Part shown: positions 16,749 through 25,407 of the stretch, piece after piece
Numbering within the stretch: the stretch's first letter is position 1
Layout of the letters: every line of letters begins with the position of its first letter
From: Thermosipho japonicus
Lineage (GTDB): Bacteria; Thermotogota; Thermotogae; Thermotogales; Fervidobacteriaceae
DNA: 64,000 nucleotides
Direction: 5' to 3'
NCBI RefSeq assembly: GCF_014201655.1
Contig: NZ_JACHEX010000003.1
Coordinates: 62,001 to 126,000 of the forward strand
Translations under genes and position numbers: made by a program
Notes under the pieces: model-generated
What the model saw: the letters and a program-made list of their open reading frames with translations, nothing else
Told to the model about the DNA's origin: nothing
Database searches by the model: none

Positions 16749-17835
16749 TGCTATCTCCCCCGTTACTTTTATTAAGTTTTGTTAAAACTTTCATCCTCCC
16801 AAATCCTCTAGTTGTCATGCCTCCTACACCGAGTGTTTCGTAATACTTTTTAGAATCTTCCAACATTTTAAAAACAAATTCTTTTGATGGCAAGTCTTCA
16901 TTTAACTTACTGCGATCAAAAAATCTTATCTCACCATAAAAAATGGTACCTCTTGGAATTGCTTCAGAAGTAAAAAGTGCACCTTCTTTGGCTGCTCCTG
17001 TTATTGGATTAATAGATACCGATGTTCTTACTTCTAAATTAGAGTTTATTATCTGTGAAATAAGATAGTCAGGAACGATTACTATATCACTTAGAGAAAT
17101 GGCTCCTTCCAATAAAGATAGATCTATATTAGTTCCCACTTTTTTGTACGGAAAATATAACCATCCAAGATTGATATGACCTTCCTTATCACCTTCATCA
17201 GTAACTGCATAACAAACAAGTTCGTTAACATTATTTCCCCTGCTTTCATCTAAAATCCCAGCTTCTTTTAACAACTTTTCCGATGTTATCCATTTTGTAC
17301 CTAGCATGGTAAAAACCGGGTAAAATAATATTTTTAAATCCGAAAAGAAAAGTAAGCCTTGCATTGATATATCTTTTTTTGAAAAACCAAATGACTTACA
17401 GACTATACAATGTCCACAATGCCCAGTTTCTTCTTCAATATCATCAATACTCTTATTTGGCAAATCATCCTGACCAGCGCATTTTATTCTTGCAACTTTA
17501 TTTCCTGGATAACTTTCCCAATCCTGTTCACCAAATGGAAAATCATCTTTCCATTTGACGTTTTTTAATTTACTGCTAAAATTTTCTCCATTTACACTTT
17601 TTATATCCTTAAAACTTGGTTGATAGTCTTTTACTCTACTTACTAATTCTAAAGCAGAATAATATCTCCATGTACCTGCTATACTACTTCCCGGGATTTT
17701 TGGTATCTTTGTTATAGGATCTCTAACTATTGTATTATCAACTCTTCCAATGTTATATCCTCCAGTACCTATATAAATAGGATCCATGGCTTGCGTAAAA
17801 ATCCTTTTATTTGTAACAAGCATATGATCTACCAT
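16735..17835 (-). CDS. cmr4: Cmr4-like backbone subunit (Cas7 RNase)
   Basis: 366 residues; the ATG at 17835 follows GGGGGT. The N-terminus DPIYIGTGGYNIGRVDNTIVRD is the Cmr4/Csm3 pattern. Asp33 in RVDN is in the position of the conserved aspartate that cuts target RNA at six-base steps. PGSSIAGTWRYYS is the usual RAMP helix. HCGHCIVCKSFGF is a cysteine cluster like that of Csm3-type proteins and probably binds zinc. GVGGMTTRGFGRM is the C-terminal glycine-rich loop. RNA cleavage therefore seems intact even though the operon's Cas10 looks dead. Confidence 0.85.
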   Translation of the reverse strand: MVDHMLVTNKRIFTQAMDPIYIGTGGYNIGRVDNTIVRDPITKIPKIPGSSIAGTWRYYSALELVSRVKDYQPSFKDIKSVNGENFSSKLKNVKWKDDFPFGEQDWESYPGNKVARIKCAGQDDLPNKSIDDIEEETGHCGHCIVCKSFGFSKKDISMQGLLFFSDLKILFYPVFTMLGTKWITSEKLLKEAGILDESRGNNVNELVCYAVTDEGDKEGHINLGWLYFPYKKVGTNIDLSLLEGAISLSDIVIVPDYLISQIINSNLEVRTSVSINPITGAAKEGALFTSEAIPRGTIFYGEIRFFDRSKLNEDLPSKEFVFKMLEDSKKYYETLGVGGMTTRGFGRMKVLTKLNKSNGGDSNEKS

Positions 17836-17849
17836 TTTTTTACCCCCTT

Positions 17850-20800
17850 TTATACCTTCAAAATCTTATACCAAAATTCAAACATATCGATAAACATATA
17901 TAATTTTTCTTCAAATTTATCTTCTGGCATTTTTTCCAAACTTTCCCAGTTTTCCACTCCGAAAACTTTTGCAAACTCGTCTTTTTTAGTTCCCATTAAC
18001 TCTAAAACATTCACAAAAGAAGAAAGTATGAAGATTTTTAGAGAATATAGATCATCCCAGTCAAGCAATTTTGAATATATAAGTGTAACTAATTTTTGAA
18101 GCTTTGATTCAGAATTAATATCGTTCTTGAAAAACTCATTAAACTTACTAAAATATTGCCAATCTTCTACATCGTATGGTCTATTTTTCTTAATAAATAT
18201 TTTCCTTTTTCCTTTTTCATAATATATTTCATTTCTTCTTGCATTTGAATCTAAAAACTCAAAATCAAATGTATTAGGATAAAACCAAAAAATATCTTTA
18301 TCATTTGAATTTTGTGTTGTATCAATCCATACTTTCGCATCATTGCTAGGATATAGATAAAAAGCATATCCTCTTTGAACAGCATCTGCTCTCTCGAATA
18401 AAGAATAATATTGTTCACTATTATTTTCATCACAGCTGCAGCAACAACCAGCATGCTTTTGTCTACTCTTAAAATCGCCCACAGTAATTTTTTTCTTTAA
18501 ATCCTCCCATTTTTGAAAATCTCTTCTAATTCTTCTTAGCGCTTTTAATCCAACATACAAAGGTTTCTTATAATTTTGAACAACAATGCCAATATGTAAA
18601 GGGAGTTTCCCATAAACCCATTTGAAATACTTATAATATTCATTTTTTACGCTTTCAATCAAATTCGGAACATATTCTGCAGGAATAATAAGCTGCCAAC
18701 TTACTGGTGTTGGAGAAAGTATTGTAAAAAATGGTTCGTACTCTTCTTTATTTGCATCTTTTATATAAAGCTTTTCAACAAAGTGTGTATCATCATCAAT
18801 TTTTTTAATTTCAAATGAATCCTTGTTTCCAACTTTCTCTATCGATGAAATTAAATATACTGTATTTCTTTTAGCCCAGAAAAGAATATCTCCATCAGCA
18901 TACTCGCCATCTGGAATATTTACTCTTTCCCAATACAATCTTTGACATCTACTCTTGGGAAAACCCAATAATTTTGATTTTTTCTTTTCTAAATTCTCAA
19001 AGAAACTTTTTGTTGTTTCCCAAATTCTTCTAAGTCTTGCAGGAGAAGGATTTTTTCTGAGGAGGAATTGTAATATTATTTTGCTCAAAAATTCAATATC
19101 AGTACTTTCATCTAATTTTCTCCAATTTATTTCTCTTTGTTCAAAATTAATCACATCATCCGATAAATTTTTCAATATTAAACTTTCCCATCTAGATCCA
19201 ATAGCTCGTTCCAAAATTAAATTTTTAATTTGTAATATCAAATAGTTAATAGCAAAAATTTTATAAAGATGATCTTTTACATTCTTTTTATTATAATATT
19301 CTTCTATAGGATATTTTTTCTTCTTTTTCGTGTTCGCTATAATTTCGTTAGTCGAACTATCATAAAATGAAAAATGTTCTAGCCATGCTTTTTCTTTGAT
19401 AAGAGTTACAGCAATTTTTCTGTTTTTTTCTTCTACATTATCAAATGATTTATTTTTTTTCAAATTTTCAAAGATGTTCTCATACGGTTTTTTTATTCCT
19501 CCCTCATCAAACAATGAAAGAAATTTTTCTATATTTTTTTCATCAAATTGGTCTAACTGCAATTTTCTTACTTCAGAACTGTTTATCTGATTCTCTATAA
19601 ATATTAATAGTGATTTAATAACATTTTCATATTCAGATTGCCTTTCAACTCTAACAAGTAATGAATTAAAAAAATTACCATTAATCCATTCATTTGGTTC
19701 AAATTTTAAAGTTATAAGTGCTATTCTTCCATTTTTGTCTTGTAGTTCATCCAGCCAAATAGTCTCACCATTTCTATTATCTAACCAGTTTTTCATTCTT
19801 TCCCCTTGCCTTTTTAAGCAGGTATCGCATATTAATTCGTTTAATTTACTTTTCTTTTCAACTGTTCTTACTCCACATATTTGACAAACACCTATTTTCA
19901 AGCTGTTGTTATTGTTATTTTCATTATTTTTATACAACACCTTAGCTTTTAAAAAATTTTCTGGTGCTTTTTCAATTAATTTCCCCAAATTCATTAGCCC
20001 TCTTGATGATTCTGAAAGAAAAATAGCAGGATATATTTCATCATTAAAAACCTCTCTAAATTTTTCAATTATTTTTTCTTCTAGTTTTTTTAGATCTTCT
20101 TTTAATTTATAAAATTCACCTTCTTTTTCACCTTTTAAAAGTTCAGAAACAACAAAATATATTCCCGTTTCATCTCTGTAGATTTCATTCCCAATCGGAC
20201 ATTCTTCTTCTAAAAGTTGTTTTACCTCACTATCTACCTTTTTTATATTTTTTCTATACCATTGTATATTTGATATCTTTAATGCTTTTTCTGAAAGACC
20301 TAATTTATCATATTGAATACCAAGAATACACCATTTTATATTACTAGGCTTATTAATGTACTCATCAACTTTTTCTTTGTATAAGTATAATCCTGATAAA
20401 GCTGCTTTATAAAGAGAAGCCACCATATAAACTTGATCATATAAAGTAACATCGTTAACAGGAAATCTATTATCACTCAATAAATGCGTGTACCATTTTT
20501 TTATTTCTAATAAAATCCAGCTCCGCACTTTTCGCCAATCAGAATTTTCAATACCATTATTATCTTTTAAATAGTTATGTAAATTTTTAAAAAATTGCTT
20601 TCTTTTTTCGTCAAAATTCTTTTCTTCTACACTTTCCACAAAACCTCCAAAAGCATTTGAAATATATAATCTTTTAAGTATTTCTTTAGGAAATCCTTTA
20701 TCTATTCCCGAGTTTAGATTTTCACATCCTCTAAAGAAAATTCCCTCAAAATCTTTATCAAAAACTTTTATCCATTCAACTTCTGATGAATTAGGTAACC

Positions 20801-21038
20801 TAATTTTTTGATTAAAAAAGTTTTTAAATACTTGATCTACTTCGTCAATCTCATCTTTAAATAATTTATCATAATAATCTTCATATCTTCTAATTTTTTG
20901 CTTTGCATTAGGAAAATATTTTATCCAATTATTAAGCCCAATATGAGTTTTTCCAATGTTAAAAAGTAACGCTCCAATTTCAGCCTTTAATATATCTTCT
21001 TTATGGTTCAAAATTTTCTCAATAGCACATGAATCCAT
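17850..21038 (-). CDS. csx11: Csx11-type Cas10 homolog lacking HD and GGDD motifs
   Basis: 1062 residues; ATG at 21038 with GAGGTG, directly after the upstream gene. The size, the central C4 zinc finger (CQICG near residue 385, CDTC about 20 residues later) and the palm-like segment KLPLHIGIVV...KPLYVGLKALRR mark a large Cas10 subunit, best matched to Csx11 of Cmr-like (III-C type) systems. Where active Cas10 has LLHDIGK, this protein has LLFNIGK (Phe26-Asn27). Where the palm should read GGDD before a LAVLPA-like strand, it reads SPTPVSWQLIIPAEYV. Both DNase and cyclic-oligoadenylate synthesis are therefore predicted lost. The protein probably serves as a structural subunit that caps crRNA. 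Confidence 0.8.
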   Translation of the reverse strand: MDSCAIEKILNHKEDILKAEIGALLFNIGKTHIGLNNWIKYFPNAKQKIRRYEDYYDKLFKDEIDEVDQVFKNFFNQKIRLPNSSEVEWIKVFDKDFEGIFFRGCENLNSGIDKGFPKEILKRLYISNAFGGFVESVEEKNFDEKRKQFFKNLHNYLKDNNGIENSDWRKVRSWILLEIKKWYTHLLSDNRFPVNDVTLYDQVYMVASLYKAALSGLYLYKEKVDEYINKPSNIKWCILGIQYDKLGLSEKALKISNIQWYRKNIKKVDSEVKQLLEEECPIGNEIYRDETGIYFVVSELLKGEKEGEFYKLKEDLKKLEEKIIEKFREVFNDEIYPAIFLSESSRGLMNLGKLIEKAPENFLKAKVLYKNNENNNNNSLKIGVCQICGVRTVEKKSKLNELICDTCLKRQGERMKNWLDNRNGETIWLDELQDKNGRIALITLKFEPNEWINGNFFNSLLVRVERQSEYENVIKSLLIFIENQINSSEVRKLQLDQFDEKNIEKFLSLFDEGGIKKPYENIFENLKKNKSFDNVEEKNRKIAVTLIKEKAWLEHFSFYDSSTNEIIANTKKKKKYPIEEYYNKKNVKDHLYKIFAINYLILQIKNLILERAIGSRWESLILKNLSDDVINFEQREINWRKLDESTDIEFLSKIILQFLLRKNPSPARLRRIWETTKSFFENLEKKKSKLLGFPKSRCQRLYWERVNIPDGEYADGDILFWAKRNTVYLISSIEKVGNKDSFEIKKIDDDTHFVEKLYIKDANKEEYEPFFTILSPTPVSWQLIIPAEYVPNLIESVKNEYYKYFKWVYGKLPLHIGIVVQNYKKPLYVGLKALRRIRRDFQKWEDLKKKITVGDFKSRQKHAGCCCSCDENNSEQYYSLFERADAVQRGYAFYLYPSNDAKVWIDTTQNSNDKDIFWFYPNTFDFEFLDSNARRNEIYYEKGKRKIFIKKNRPYDVEDWQYFSKFNEFFKNDINSESKLQKLVTLIYSKLLDWDDLYSLKIFILSSFVNVLELMGTKKDEFAKVFGVENWESLEKMPEDKFEEKLYMFIDMFEFWYKILKV

Positions 21039-21039
21039 A

Positions 21040-22059
21040 TTACTTCACCTCATTACAGCAAATTTCAATTTTTTGTTTTTCTATCGTAAATCTTCCCCAA
21101 CCTAGTTTGCTTTTCGCACCAATTCCTATGTCGGAAATCTTTTTAAAAGATGATTTTATAAATTTCACATCTTTTTCTACTTGATCTTTTAAAACTTCTC
21201 TCTCTAGCCTTATACCATCAAATGGTATATAAACAATTTGAACAATACCTCTTGAATCTTTAGAGACAACTTCAAAAAAAATAGGTCTTTTTCCTTTTCT
21301 TTCTTTTCTGCTGTGAGGATTAATGACTTCCGTTGACAGACTACTTAAAAACGTAGGATAAAATATTGCACGCCCTTTGTGTGTTTTTAAGAAAAAAGGA
21401 AGATTCTTTTTTGACGTTTCTCCATACTTTTCCCATATGTTATTTCTTACCCAATTTTTGAAATTTTCTTTTTTTCTCAAATTGTCTATATCATCTTTTT
21501 TCAATCTCAGACCTAATTCAAATATTAAATACTTAATTATCTCATCCATAGATTTTTCTTTTAATTTATTCTCAAGTAATTCACTCAACATTTTCGTAAA
21601 TTTCGTAAATTCCATAGAACCTGTTCCAAATATTCTTGCAAAAGATTGTATATAATCGATTGCTTTTTCTTCTGTATTTGATGAAAACAATGATTCGTTA
21701 ATTAATATTTTAAAAGCATTAGCAAATGCTCCTTTCCATGCAGAGCCTCTAATCATAGGTATTTTAAAAGCCTTATCCTTTAAACATAAATTTTTCTTAG
21801 TTAAGTTATAATCTTCATCATCCTTTGAAAAATATGGATTAATTAGCTCGATTTCTGCCCAAAAAATAAACGAATAAGGCATTAACCTACTTATATAATT
21901 TTCCAACTCATCCTCTTTTAAAATCCCACTTAGACTTTTTACTTTTTCTATTATATTCAAGGTATTATTACCTATCATTAAACCGTTATATTCAAGCATT
22001 TTATTTTTTTTATCTTTTTCCATATTTATGTATGTTTCAAACTTAAGTGACTTATTCAT
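21040..22059 (-). CDS. RAMP protein of the Cmr-like effector (Cmr6-like)
   Basis: 339 residues from the ATG at 22059; a GTG at 22068 is in frame but badly placed relative to GGAAG. The ATG overlaps the stop of cmr1. It contains the Cas7-type motif IPMIRGSAWKGAFANAF and the C-terminal loop GIGAKSKLGWGRFTI. This is closest to Cmr6 among the standard subunits, and its place between cmr1 and cas10 allows that, but the N-terminal 60 residues are not typical. It probably forms the 3' end of the effector filament. Confidence 0.65.
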   Translation of the reverse strand: MNKSLKFETYINMEKDKKNKMLEYNGLMIGNNTLNIIEKVKSLSGILKEDELENYISRLMPYSFIFWAEIELINPYFSKDDEDYNLTKKNLCLKDKAFKIPMIRGSAWKGAFANAFKILINESLFSSNTEEKAIDYIQSFARIFGTGSMEFTKFTKMLSELLENKLKEKSMDEIIKYLIFELGLRLKKDDIDNLRKKENFKNWVRNNIWEKYGETSKKNLPFFLKTHKGRAIFYPTFLSSLSTEVINPHSRKERKGKRPIFFEVVSKDSRGIVQIVYIPFDGIRLEREVLKDQVEKDVKFIKSSFKKISDIGIGAKSKLGWGRFTIEKQKIEICCNEVK

Positions 22060-23008
22060 TCTTTTCACTTCCTTTCAAAAAATTCACAATTGAGATAAAA
22101 CCAACTTTTAACCCCCCCTCATATTTATCTTTTTGAATTTGATACGTAACTAAAGGAAATATTTTACTTCCCTCTTTCTTACTTCCAAACAAATACTTAC
22201 TAATTTTATATCCATTTCGTTTATTAGATTTAATCTCTTTAAGTTTCTTTATTAATTCACTATATCCTTTGCCGTCAATATTTTCCAAAAATAAAACGTT
22301 AATCTTTTTATTTTTAGATAATAAAGTTTCAAAATCTTCTTCTTCGCCCTCTTCAACTTTAACAATGTCACTTTTTTCACTATTTTCTGAAAAAAATTTA
22401 TTCTCATCTTCAAATAATTTAAATTTAAACTCATTTTCTCTCCATTGCCATTTGTTCAATACCTTTCCGTCCATTTTTATATTCACAACTTGTAACCTTC
22501 CATATCCTAATGACCATTTTCCTCCCCAAAAACCATATAATTCCATAAAGTACAACAAGGGATAAAATATTGGATTAATTATCTTTTCTTCTATTTCAAA
22601 AGCAACTTCAAACGTTCCCCAAAAATAAGGGTTTCTATAACTATTATCTAAATTTAAATAGTTACCAAAACAATATTTCCCGACTGGTTTTATTTTTTTT
22701 ATCCTAATCCATCCTTTCCAATCATTACAACCAAAAATTTTGGAAGATAAGCTCAGTTTAAATTCAGAAAAAATTTTATTCAAAGATTCAAAATCAATCC
22801 CCTCTTTTAAAATAAAGTTTTGAAAATTTTTTGAATCAAAATTCCCCAAATCATTGATTTGTAAACCTGAAAAATAACAAACAACATCCAACCAAAACCT
22901 TAAAGAGCCAATTAAGCTTGAAGGTCTTATTTCATTAGTTATTCCTTTATAGTTTCCTGTCCACAAAGGACTGAGAGTTTTAAATTTAATCTTTAGCTCT
23001 TTATTCAT
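22052..23008 (-). CDS. cmr1: Cmr1-like subunit
   Basis: 318 residues; ATG at 23008 after GGGGGAC. The opening KIKFKTLSPLWTGNYKGI...EIRPSSLIGSLRFWLDVV is the Cmr1 pattern, and WGGKWSLGYGRLQV is its glycine-rich loop. Cmr1 sits at the head of the Cmr effector and is needed for complete assembly on target RNA. It is the first gene of the operon, with the CRISPR array ending about 95 bases upstream in the same direction. All six genes are spaced tightly or overlap, so they form a single transcript. Confidence 0.85.
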   Translation of the reverse strand: MNKELKIKFKTLSPLWTGNYKGITNEIRPSSLIGSLRFWLDVVCYFSGLQINDLGNFDSKNFQNFILKEGIDFESLNKIFSEFKLSLSSKIFGCNDWKGWIRIKKIKPVGKYCFGNYLNLDNSYRNPYFWGTFEVAFEIEEKIINPIFYPLLYFMELYGFWGGKWSLGYGRLQVVNIKMDGKVLNKWQWRENEFKFKLFEDENKFFSENSEKSDIVKVEEGEEEDFETLLSKNKKINVLFLENIDGKGYSELIKKLKEIKSNKRNGYKISKYLFGSKKEGSKIFPLVTYQIQKDKYEGGLKVGFISIVNFLKGSEKNE

Positions 23009-23102
23009 GAAGCGTCCCCCGTTCTTTATTTATATATAATTTTAAACTCTTTGAAATAAATCTAAATTTACGAACATAAACTGGCTATGATTGTAAAATA
23101 GA

Positions 23103-23672
23103 ATTTCAATTCTTATAAGGTAAGGTACAAACGATCCTTCGCTTCGCGTTCACTGCGCGAAGGAGATAAAAGTTTCAATTCCTACAAGGTAAGGTACAAA
23201 CAAGTAAAACAACTAAAGGTTAGAAAAAATGGAAGACTGTTTTAATTCCTACAAGGTAAGGTACAAACGTTCTATTACTGTTCCTTTTTGTGCCTCAGGA
23301 TATATATAGTTTCAATTCCTACAAGGTAAGGTACAAACAAAAATTAGATTTTTTAGAACAAAATGGAATAACATTGTTTCAATTCCTACAAGGTAAGGTA
23401 CAAACGATAAATATGGAATAATTGTCAATACGTTTGACAAGTTTCAATTCCTACAAGGTAAGGTACAAACTACAAGCCGAACTAGCTGAAATAAATTTAC
23501 AGTCGCAAGTTTCAATTCCTACAAGGTAAGGTACAAACAATAATTGATAAGCTTGGGGAAAAAGCTAATTGGAGGTTTCAATTCCTACAAGGTAAGGTAC
23601 AAACGCAAGATATTCATCAGACAGACAAAGTGATACTTCTATGTTTCAATTCCTACAAGGTAAGGTACAAAC
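23103..23672 (-). CRISPR. CRISPR array, 9 repeats and 8 spacers
   Basis: A 30-base repeat, reading GTTTCAATTCC...GGTACAAAC on the plus strand, occurs at 23103, 23172, 23239, 23309, 23376, 23441, 23509, 23575 and 23643. Spacers are 35-40 bases. On the minus strand the repeat ends in ATTGAAAC, the usual 5' handle of type III crRNAs, so transcription is leftward. The copy at 23103 has three mismatches and the one at 23239 has one. Degeneracy at the leftmost copy fits the trailer end. A minus-strand promoter lies just right of the array. No cas1, cas2 or cas6 is in the window, so adaptation and processing must come from elsewhere. Confidence 0.97.
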
Positions 23673-23688
23673 CATAGATTACATTGTA

Positions 23689-23717
23689 ATTATATTACAT
23701 TTTATTACTTTGTGCAA
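23689..23717 (-). promoter_or_regulatory. Leader promoter of the CRISPR array
   Basis: On the minus strand TTGCAC (23717-23712) and TATAAT (23694-23689) are separated by exactly 17 bases. Transcription would start near 23682, about ten bases before the first repeat. This agrees with the orientation deduced from the ATTGAAAC handle. Confidence 0.65.
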
Positions 23718-23795
23718 CCTTGTTGAAAAAATCATAACAAAAAATAAACAATATTAACATGAAATATTTTGAAGTTACATAGTTTTTTTATTTTT

Positions 23796-23841
23796 TTCAG
23801 TCGATCTCCAGGACTTTTTACACTACTGCACATCGACTGAA
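23796..23841. other. Perfect 10-bp inverted repeat upstream of the leader
   Basis: TTCAGTCGAT (23796-23805) and ATCGACTGAA (23832-23841) pair perfectly around 26 bases that are more GC-rich than their surroundings (CTCCAGGAC and CACTACTGCAC). No clean run of T follows, so a terminator is not obvious. It may be a protein-binding site, a structured RNA or the end of a lost element. Confidence 0.5.
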
Positions 23842-23942
23842 TTTAACTATAAAAATTTTGTTTCTTCTTTTTTATCTTTTTTCTAAAATTTATCCATTAA
23901 AACTTGCCCCTGGTTAAAGCAAAGTTAAATTTGGATATAAGA

Positions 23943-24436
23943 AAAGGACTACACCTGCTAAAATTATTTTTGTAACAAAAACAATCCCTAACAAGGAGAT
24001 GTAGCCCATCAATATTCATCTCAATATTATTTTACTACAAAAATTACTCAATAAAATACCTATTCTTGTCTTTGACAAATCTAAAAGAATGTATCTAAGA
24101 AAGTATCCTGATCATATACTTGTTTTAATTTTAACCCTTTTTATACGAATCAAAGGTAAAAGTGTTATTAGATTTTGAGATAGGGAATAATAAAGAGGTA
24201 GACCATGCAGAAGTTATGCTAGAGGATACTGGCAATGGGAGTTTATTGAAAAAAATGAAAGAAAATGGGGAAATAGAATGGTATATAGAAAGGCTGAAGC
24301 AGTGGATAAAGATGAAGGGAATGAATGAAAGAACACTAAAGGCACAAATTACATAAATGGTACTAGGGCAGCAGTTAACAATGTTAATAGACATACTTTT
24401 TGATCATCCTAAGATGATTAGATTGATTGAAAAATA
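23943..24436 (+). mobile_element. Decayed insertion sequence, copy A
   Basis: Starts with CTACACCTG and an inverse match GATGTAG some 50 bases later. A degraded reading frame follows (24008-24178: NIHLNIILLQKLLN, then FDKSKRMYLRKYP) that looks like a transposase N-terminus without a proper start codon. Another frame holds 24162-24436 with internal stops. The same left end (CTACACCTG, GGTGTAACCC, then TATTTTACTACAAAAAT) recurs at 42501-42590. I do not recognise the IS family. No complete transposase remains. Confidence 0.5.
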
Positions 24437-24510
24437 ATTTTTACATTGACCAGGGTTTCTATTTATCTTTAACTTAATGCTCTCAATCTGTTCAAAACAT
24501 CATTTTTACT

Positions 24511-24554
24511 AAAAATAAAAAATCCCACCTTTACACTTGTTAAAAGGCGGGAAA
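24511..24554 (-). terminator. Rho-independent terminator of polysaccharide cluster 1
   Basis: On the minus strand TCCCGCCTTT and AAAGGTGGGA form a 10-bp stem with one G-U pair and a roughly ten-base loop, followed by TTTTTTATTTTT. It lies about 55 bases after the stop of the acetyltransferase gene, the last gene of the cluster. It is the clearest terminator in the window. Confidence 0.85.
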
Positions 24555-24609
24555 TGTTTTTGAATGACTAATTTATAAACTTTATATCATTTAAACTATA
24601 TAACTAATC

Positions 24610-25362
24610 TCATTCTTTATAATACTTTTGATTTTTCAAAAGCTGCTCTTCTGGTACATCTCTAAATTCTTTTGCGGGAACTCCCGCAAATATTTTTTTA
24701 GGTGGCACATTTTTTGTAACAACAGCGCCTGCAGCAATTAATGCATCTTCCCCTATTTCAATCCCAGGTAAAATAGTTGCATTTGCACCTATTCTTGCAC
24801 CTTTCCTCAAAGTTGGCCCCTTAAAGTATTTCTTTCTTTCTTCTGTCCTCCCAAGAAAGTTATCGTTAGTAAATGTAACTTCTGGTGCTACAAAACAGTA
24901 ATCTTCTATGGTAGAAATTGCCGTTATATATGCTTCTGTCTCTATTTTTACATACTTTCCAATCCTTGTTTTATTTTCAACAGTAACACCCCTACCAATA
25001 ATTGTATATTCATCTATTTCTACATCTTCTCTAATACTTGCAAGGTCCCCAACAAAAACAAAGTCTTTCAAAATCGCTCCTCTATATATAACACAGTTAG
25101 CACCTATTGTTACATATTCCCCTAAAACAAGAGGTGGTAAAGTTTTCTCTTCTGTTGTAGCTGAAGCACTTGCCTTAAAAGGCTTTTTACCTAAAACAGT
25201 ATTATCTGCTATAACACAGCCTTTCCCAATAACTGTGCCTTCTTTAACTACTACATTGTGTCCTATAACCACTTCATCGTCTATTATTACATTATCTTCA
25301 ATAACAACGTTATGTCCAAATTTTACATTTTTACCTACTTTTGCTGTTTCAGAAATATACAT
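24610..25362 (-). CDS. Hexapeptide-repeat acyl/acetyltransferase (left-handed beta-helix)
   Basis: 250 residues from the ATG at 25362, following GAGGGGTGAT. Repeated isoleucine-rich hexads (VIEDNVIIDDEVVIGHNVV, VIGKGCVI, TIGRGVTV, RIGANATILPGIEIG) form a left-handed beta-helix, and PPKKIFAGVPAKEF is the usual C-terminal end. Such enzymes move acetyl or acyl groups to amino sugars; WbpD/WlbB-type sugar-nucleotide N-acetyltransferases are the closest kind in polysaccharide loci. The substrate cannot be read from the sequence. Last gene of cluster 1, ahead of a strong terminator. Confidence 0.85.
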   Translation of the reverse strand: MYISETAKVGKNVKFGHNVVIEDNVIIDDEVVIGHNVVVKEGTVIGKGCVIADNTVLGKKPFKASASATTEEKTLPPLVLGEYVTIGANCVIYRGAILKDFVFVGDLASIREDVEIDEYTIIGRGVTVENKTRIGKYVKIETEAYITAISTIEDYCFVAPEVTFTNDNFLGRTEERKKYFKGPTLRKGARIGANATILPGIEIGEDALIAAGAVVTKNVPPKKIFAGVPAKEFRDVPEEQLLKNQKYYKE

Positions 25363-25407
25363 GTAAATCACCCCTCTGTTAAACCAATTTACTTTAATAT
25401 TTAAAAT

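Noticed and set aside
15542-23008. Type III-A (Csm) classification
   Set aside because: The first gene is Cmr1-like, a Cmr5-size small subunit is present and the large subunit is Csx11-like, so a Cmr-type (III-B/III-C) assignment fits better, although Cmr4 has a Csm3-like cysteine cluster.
23103-23672. Rightward transcription of the CRISPR array
   Set aside because: The plus-strand repeat ends in GTACAAAC, whereas the minus-strand form ends in the type III handle ATTGAAAC and has a 17-base-spaced promoter next to the intact end.
24908-25366. 152-codon plus-strand frame opposite the acetyltransferase gene
   Set aside because: It is the antisense shadow of a clear beta-helix enzyme, with low-complexity Ser/Thr/Pro content and no ribosome site.
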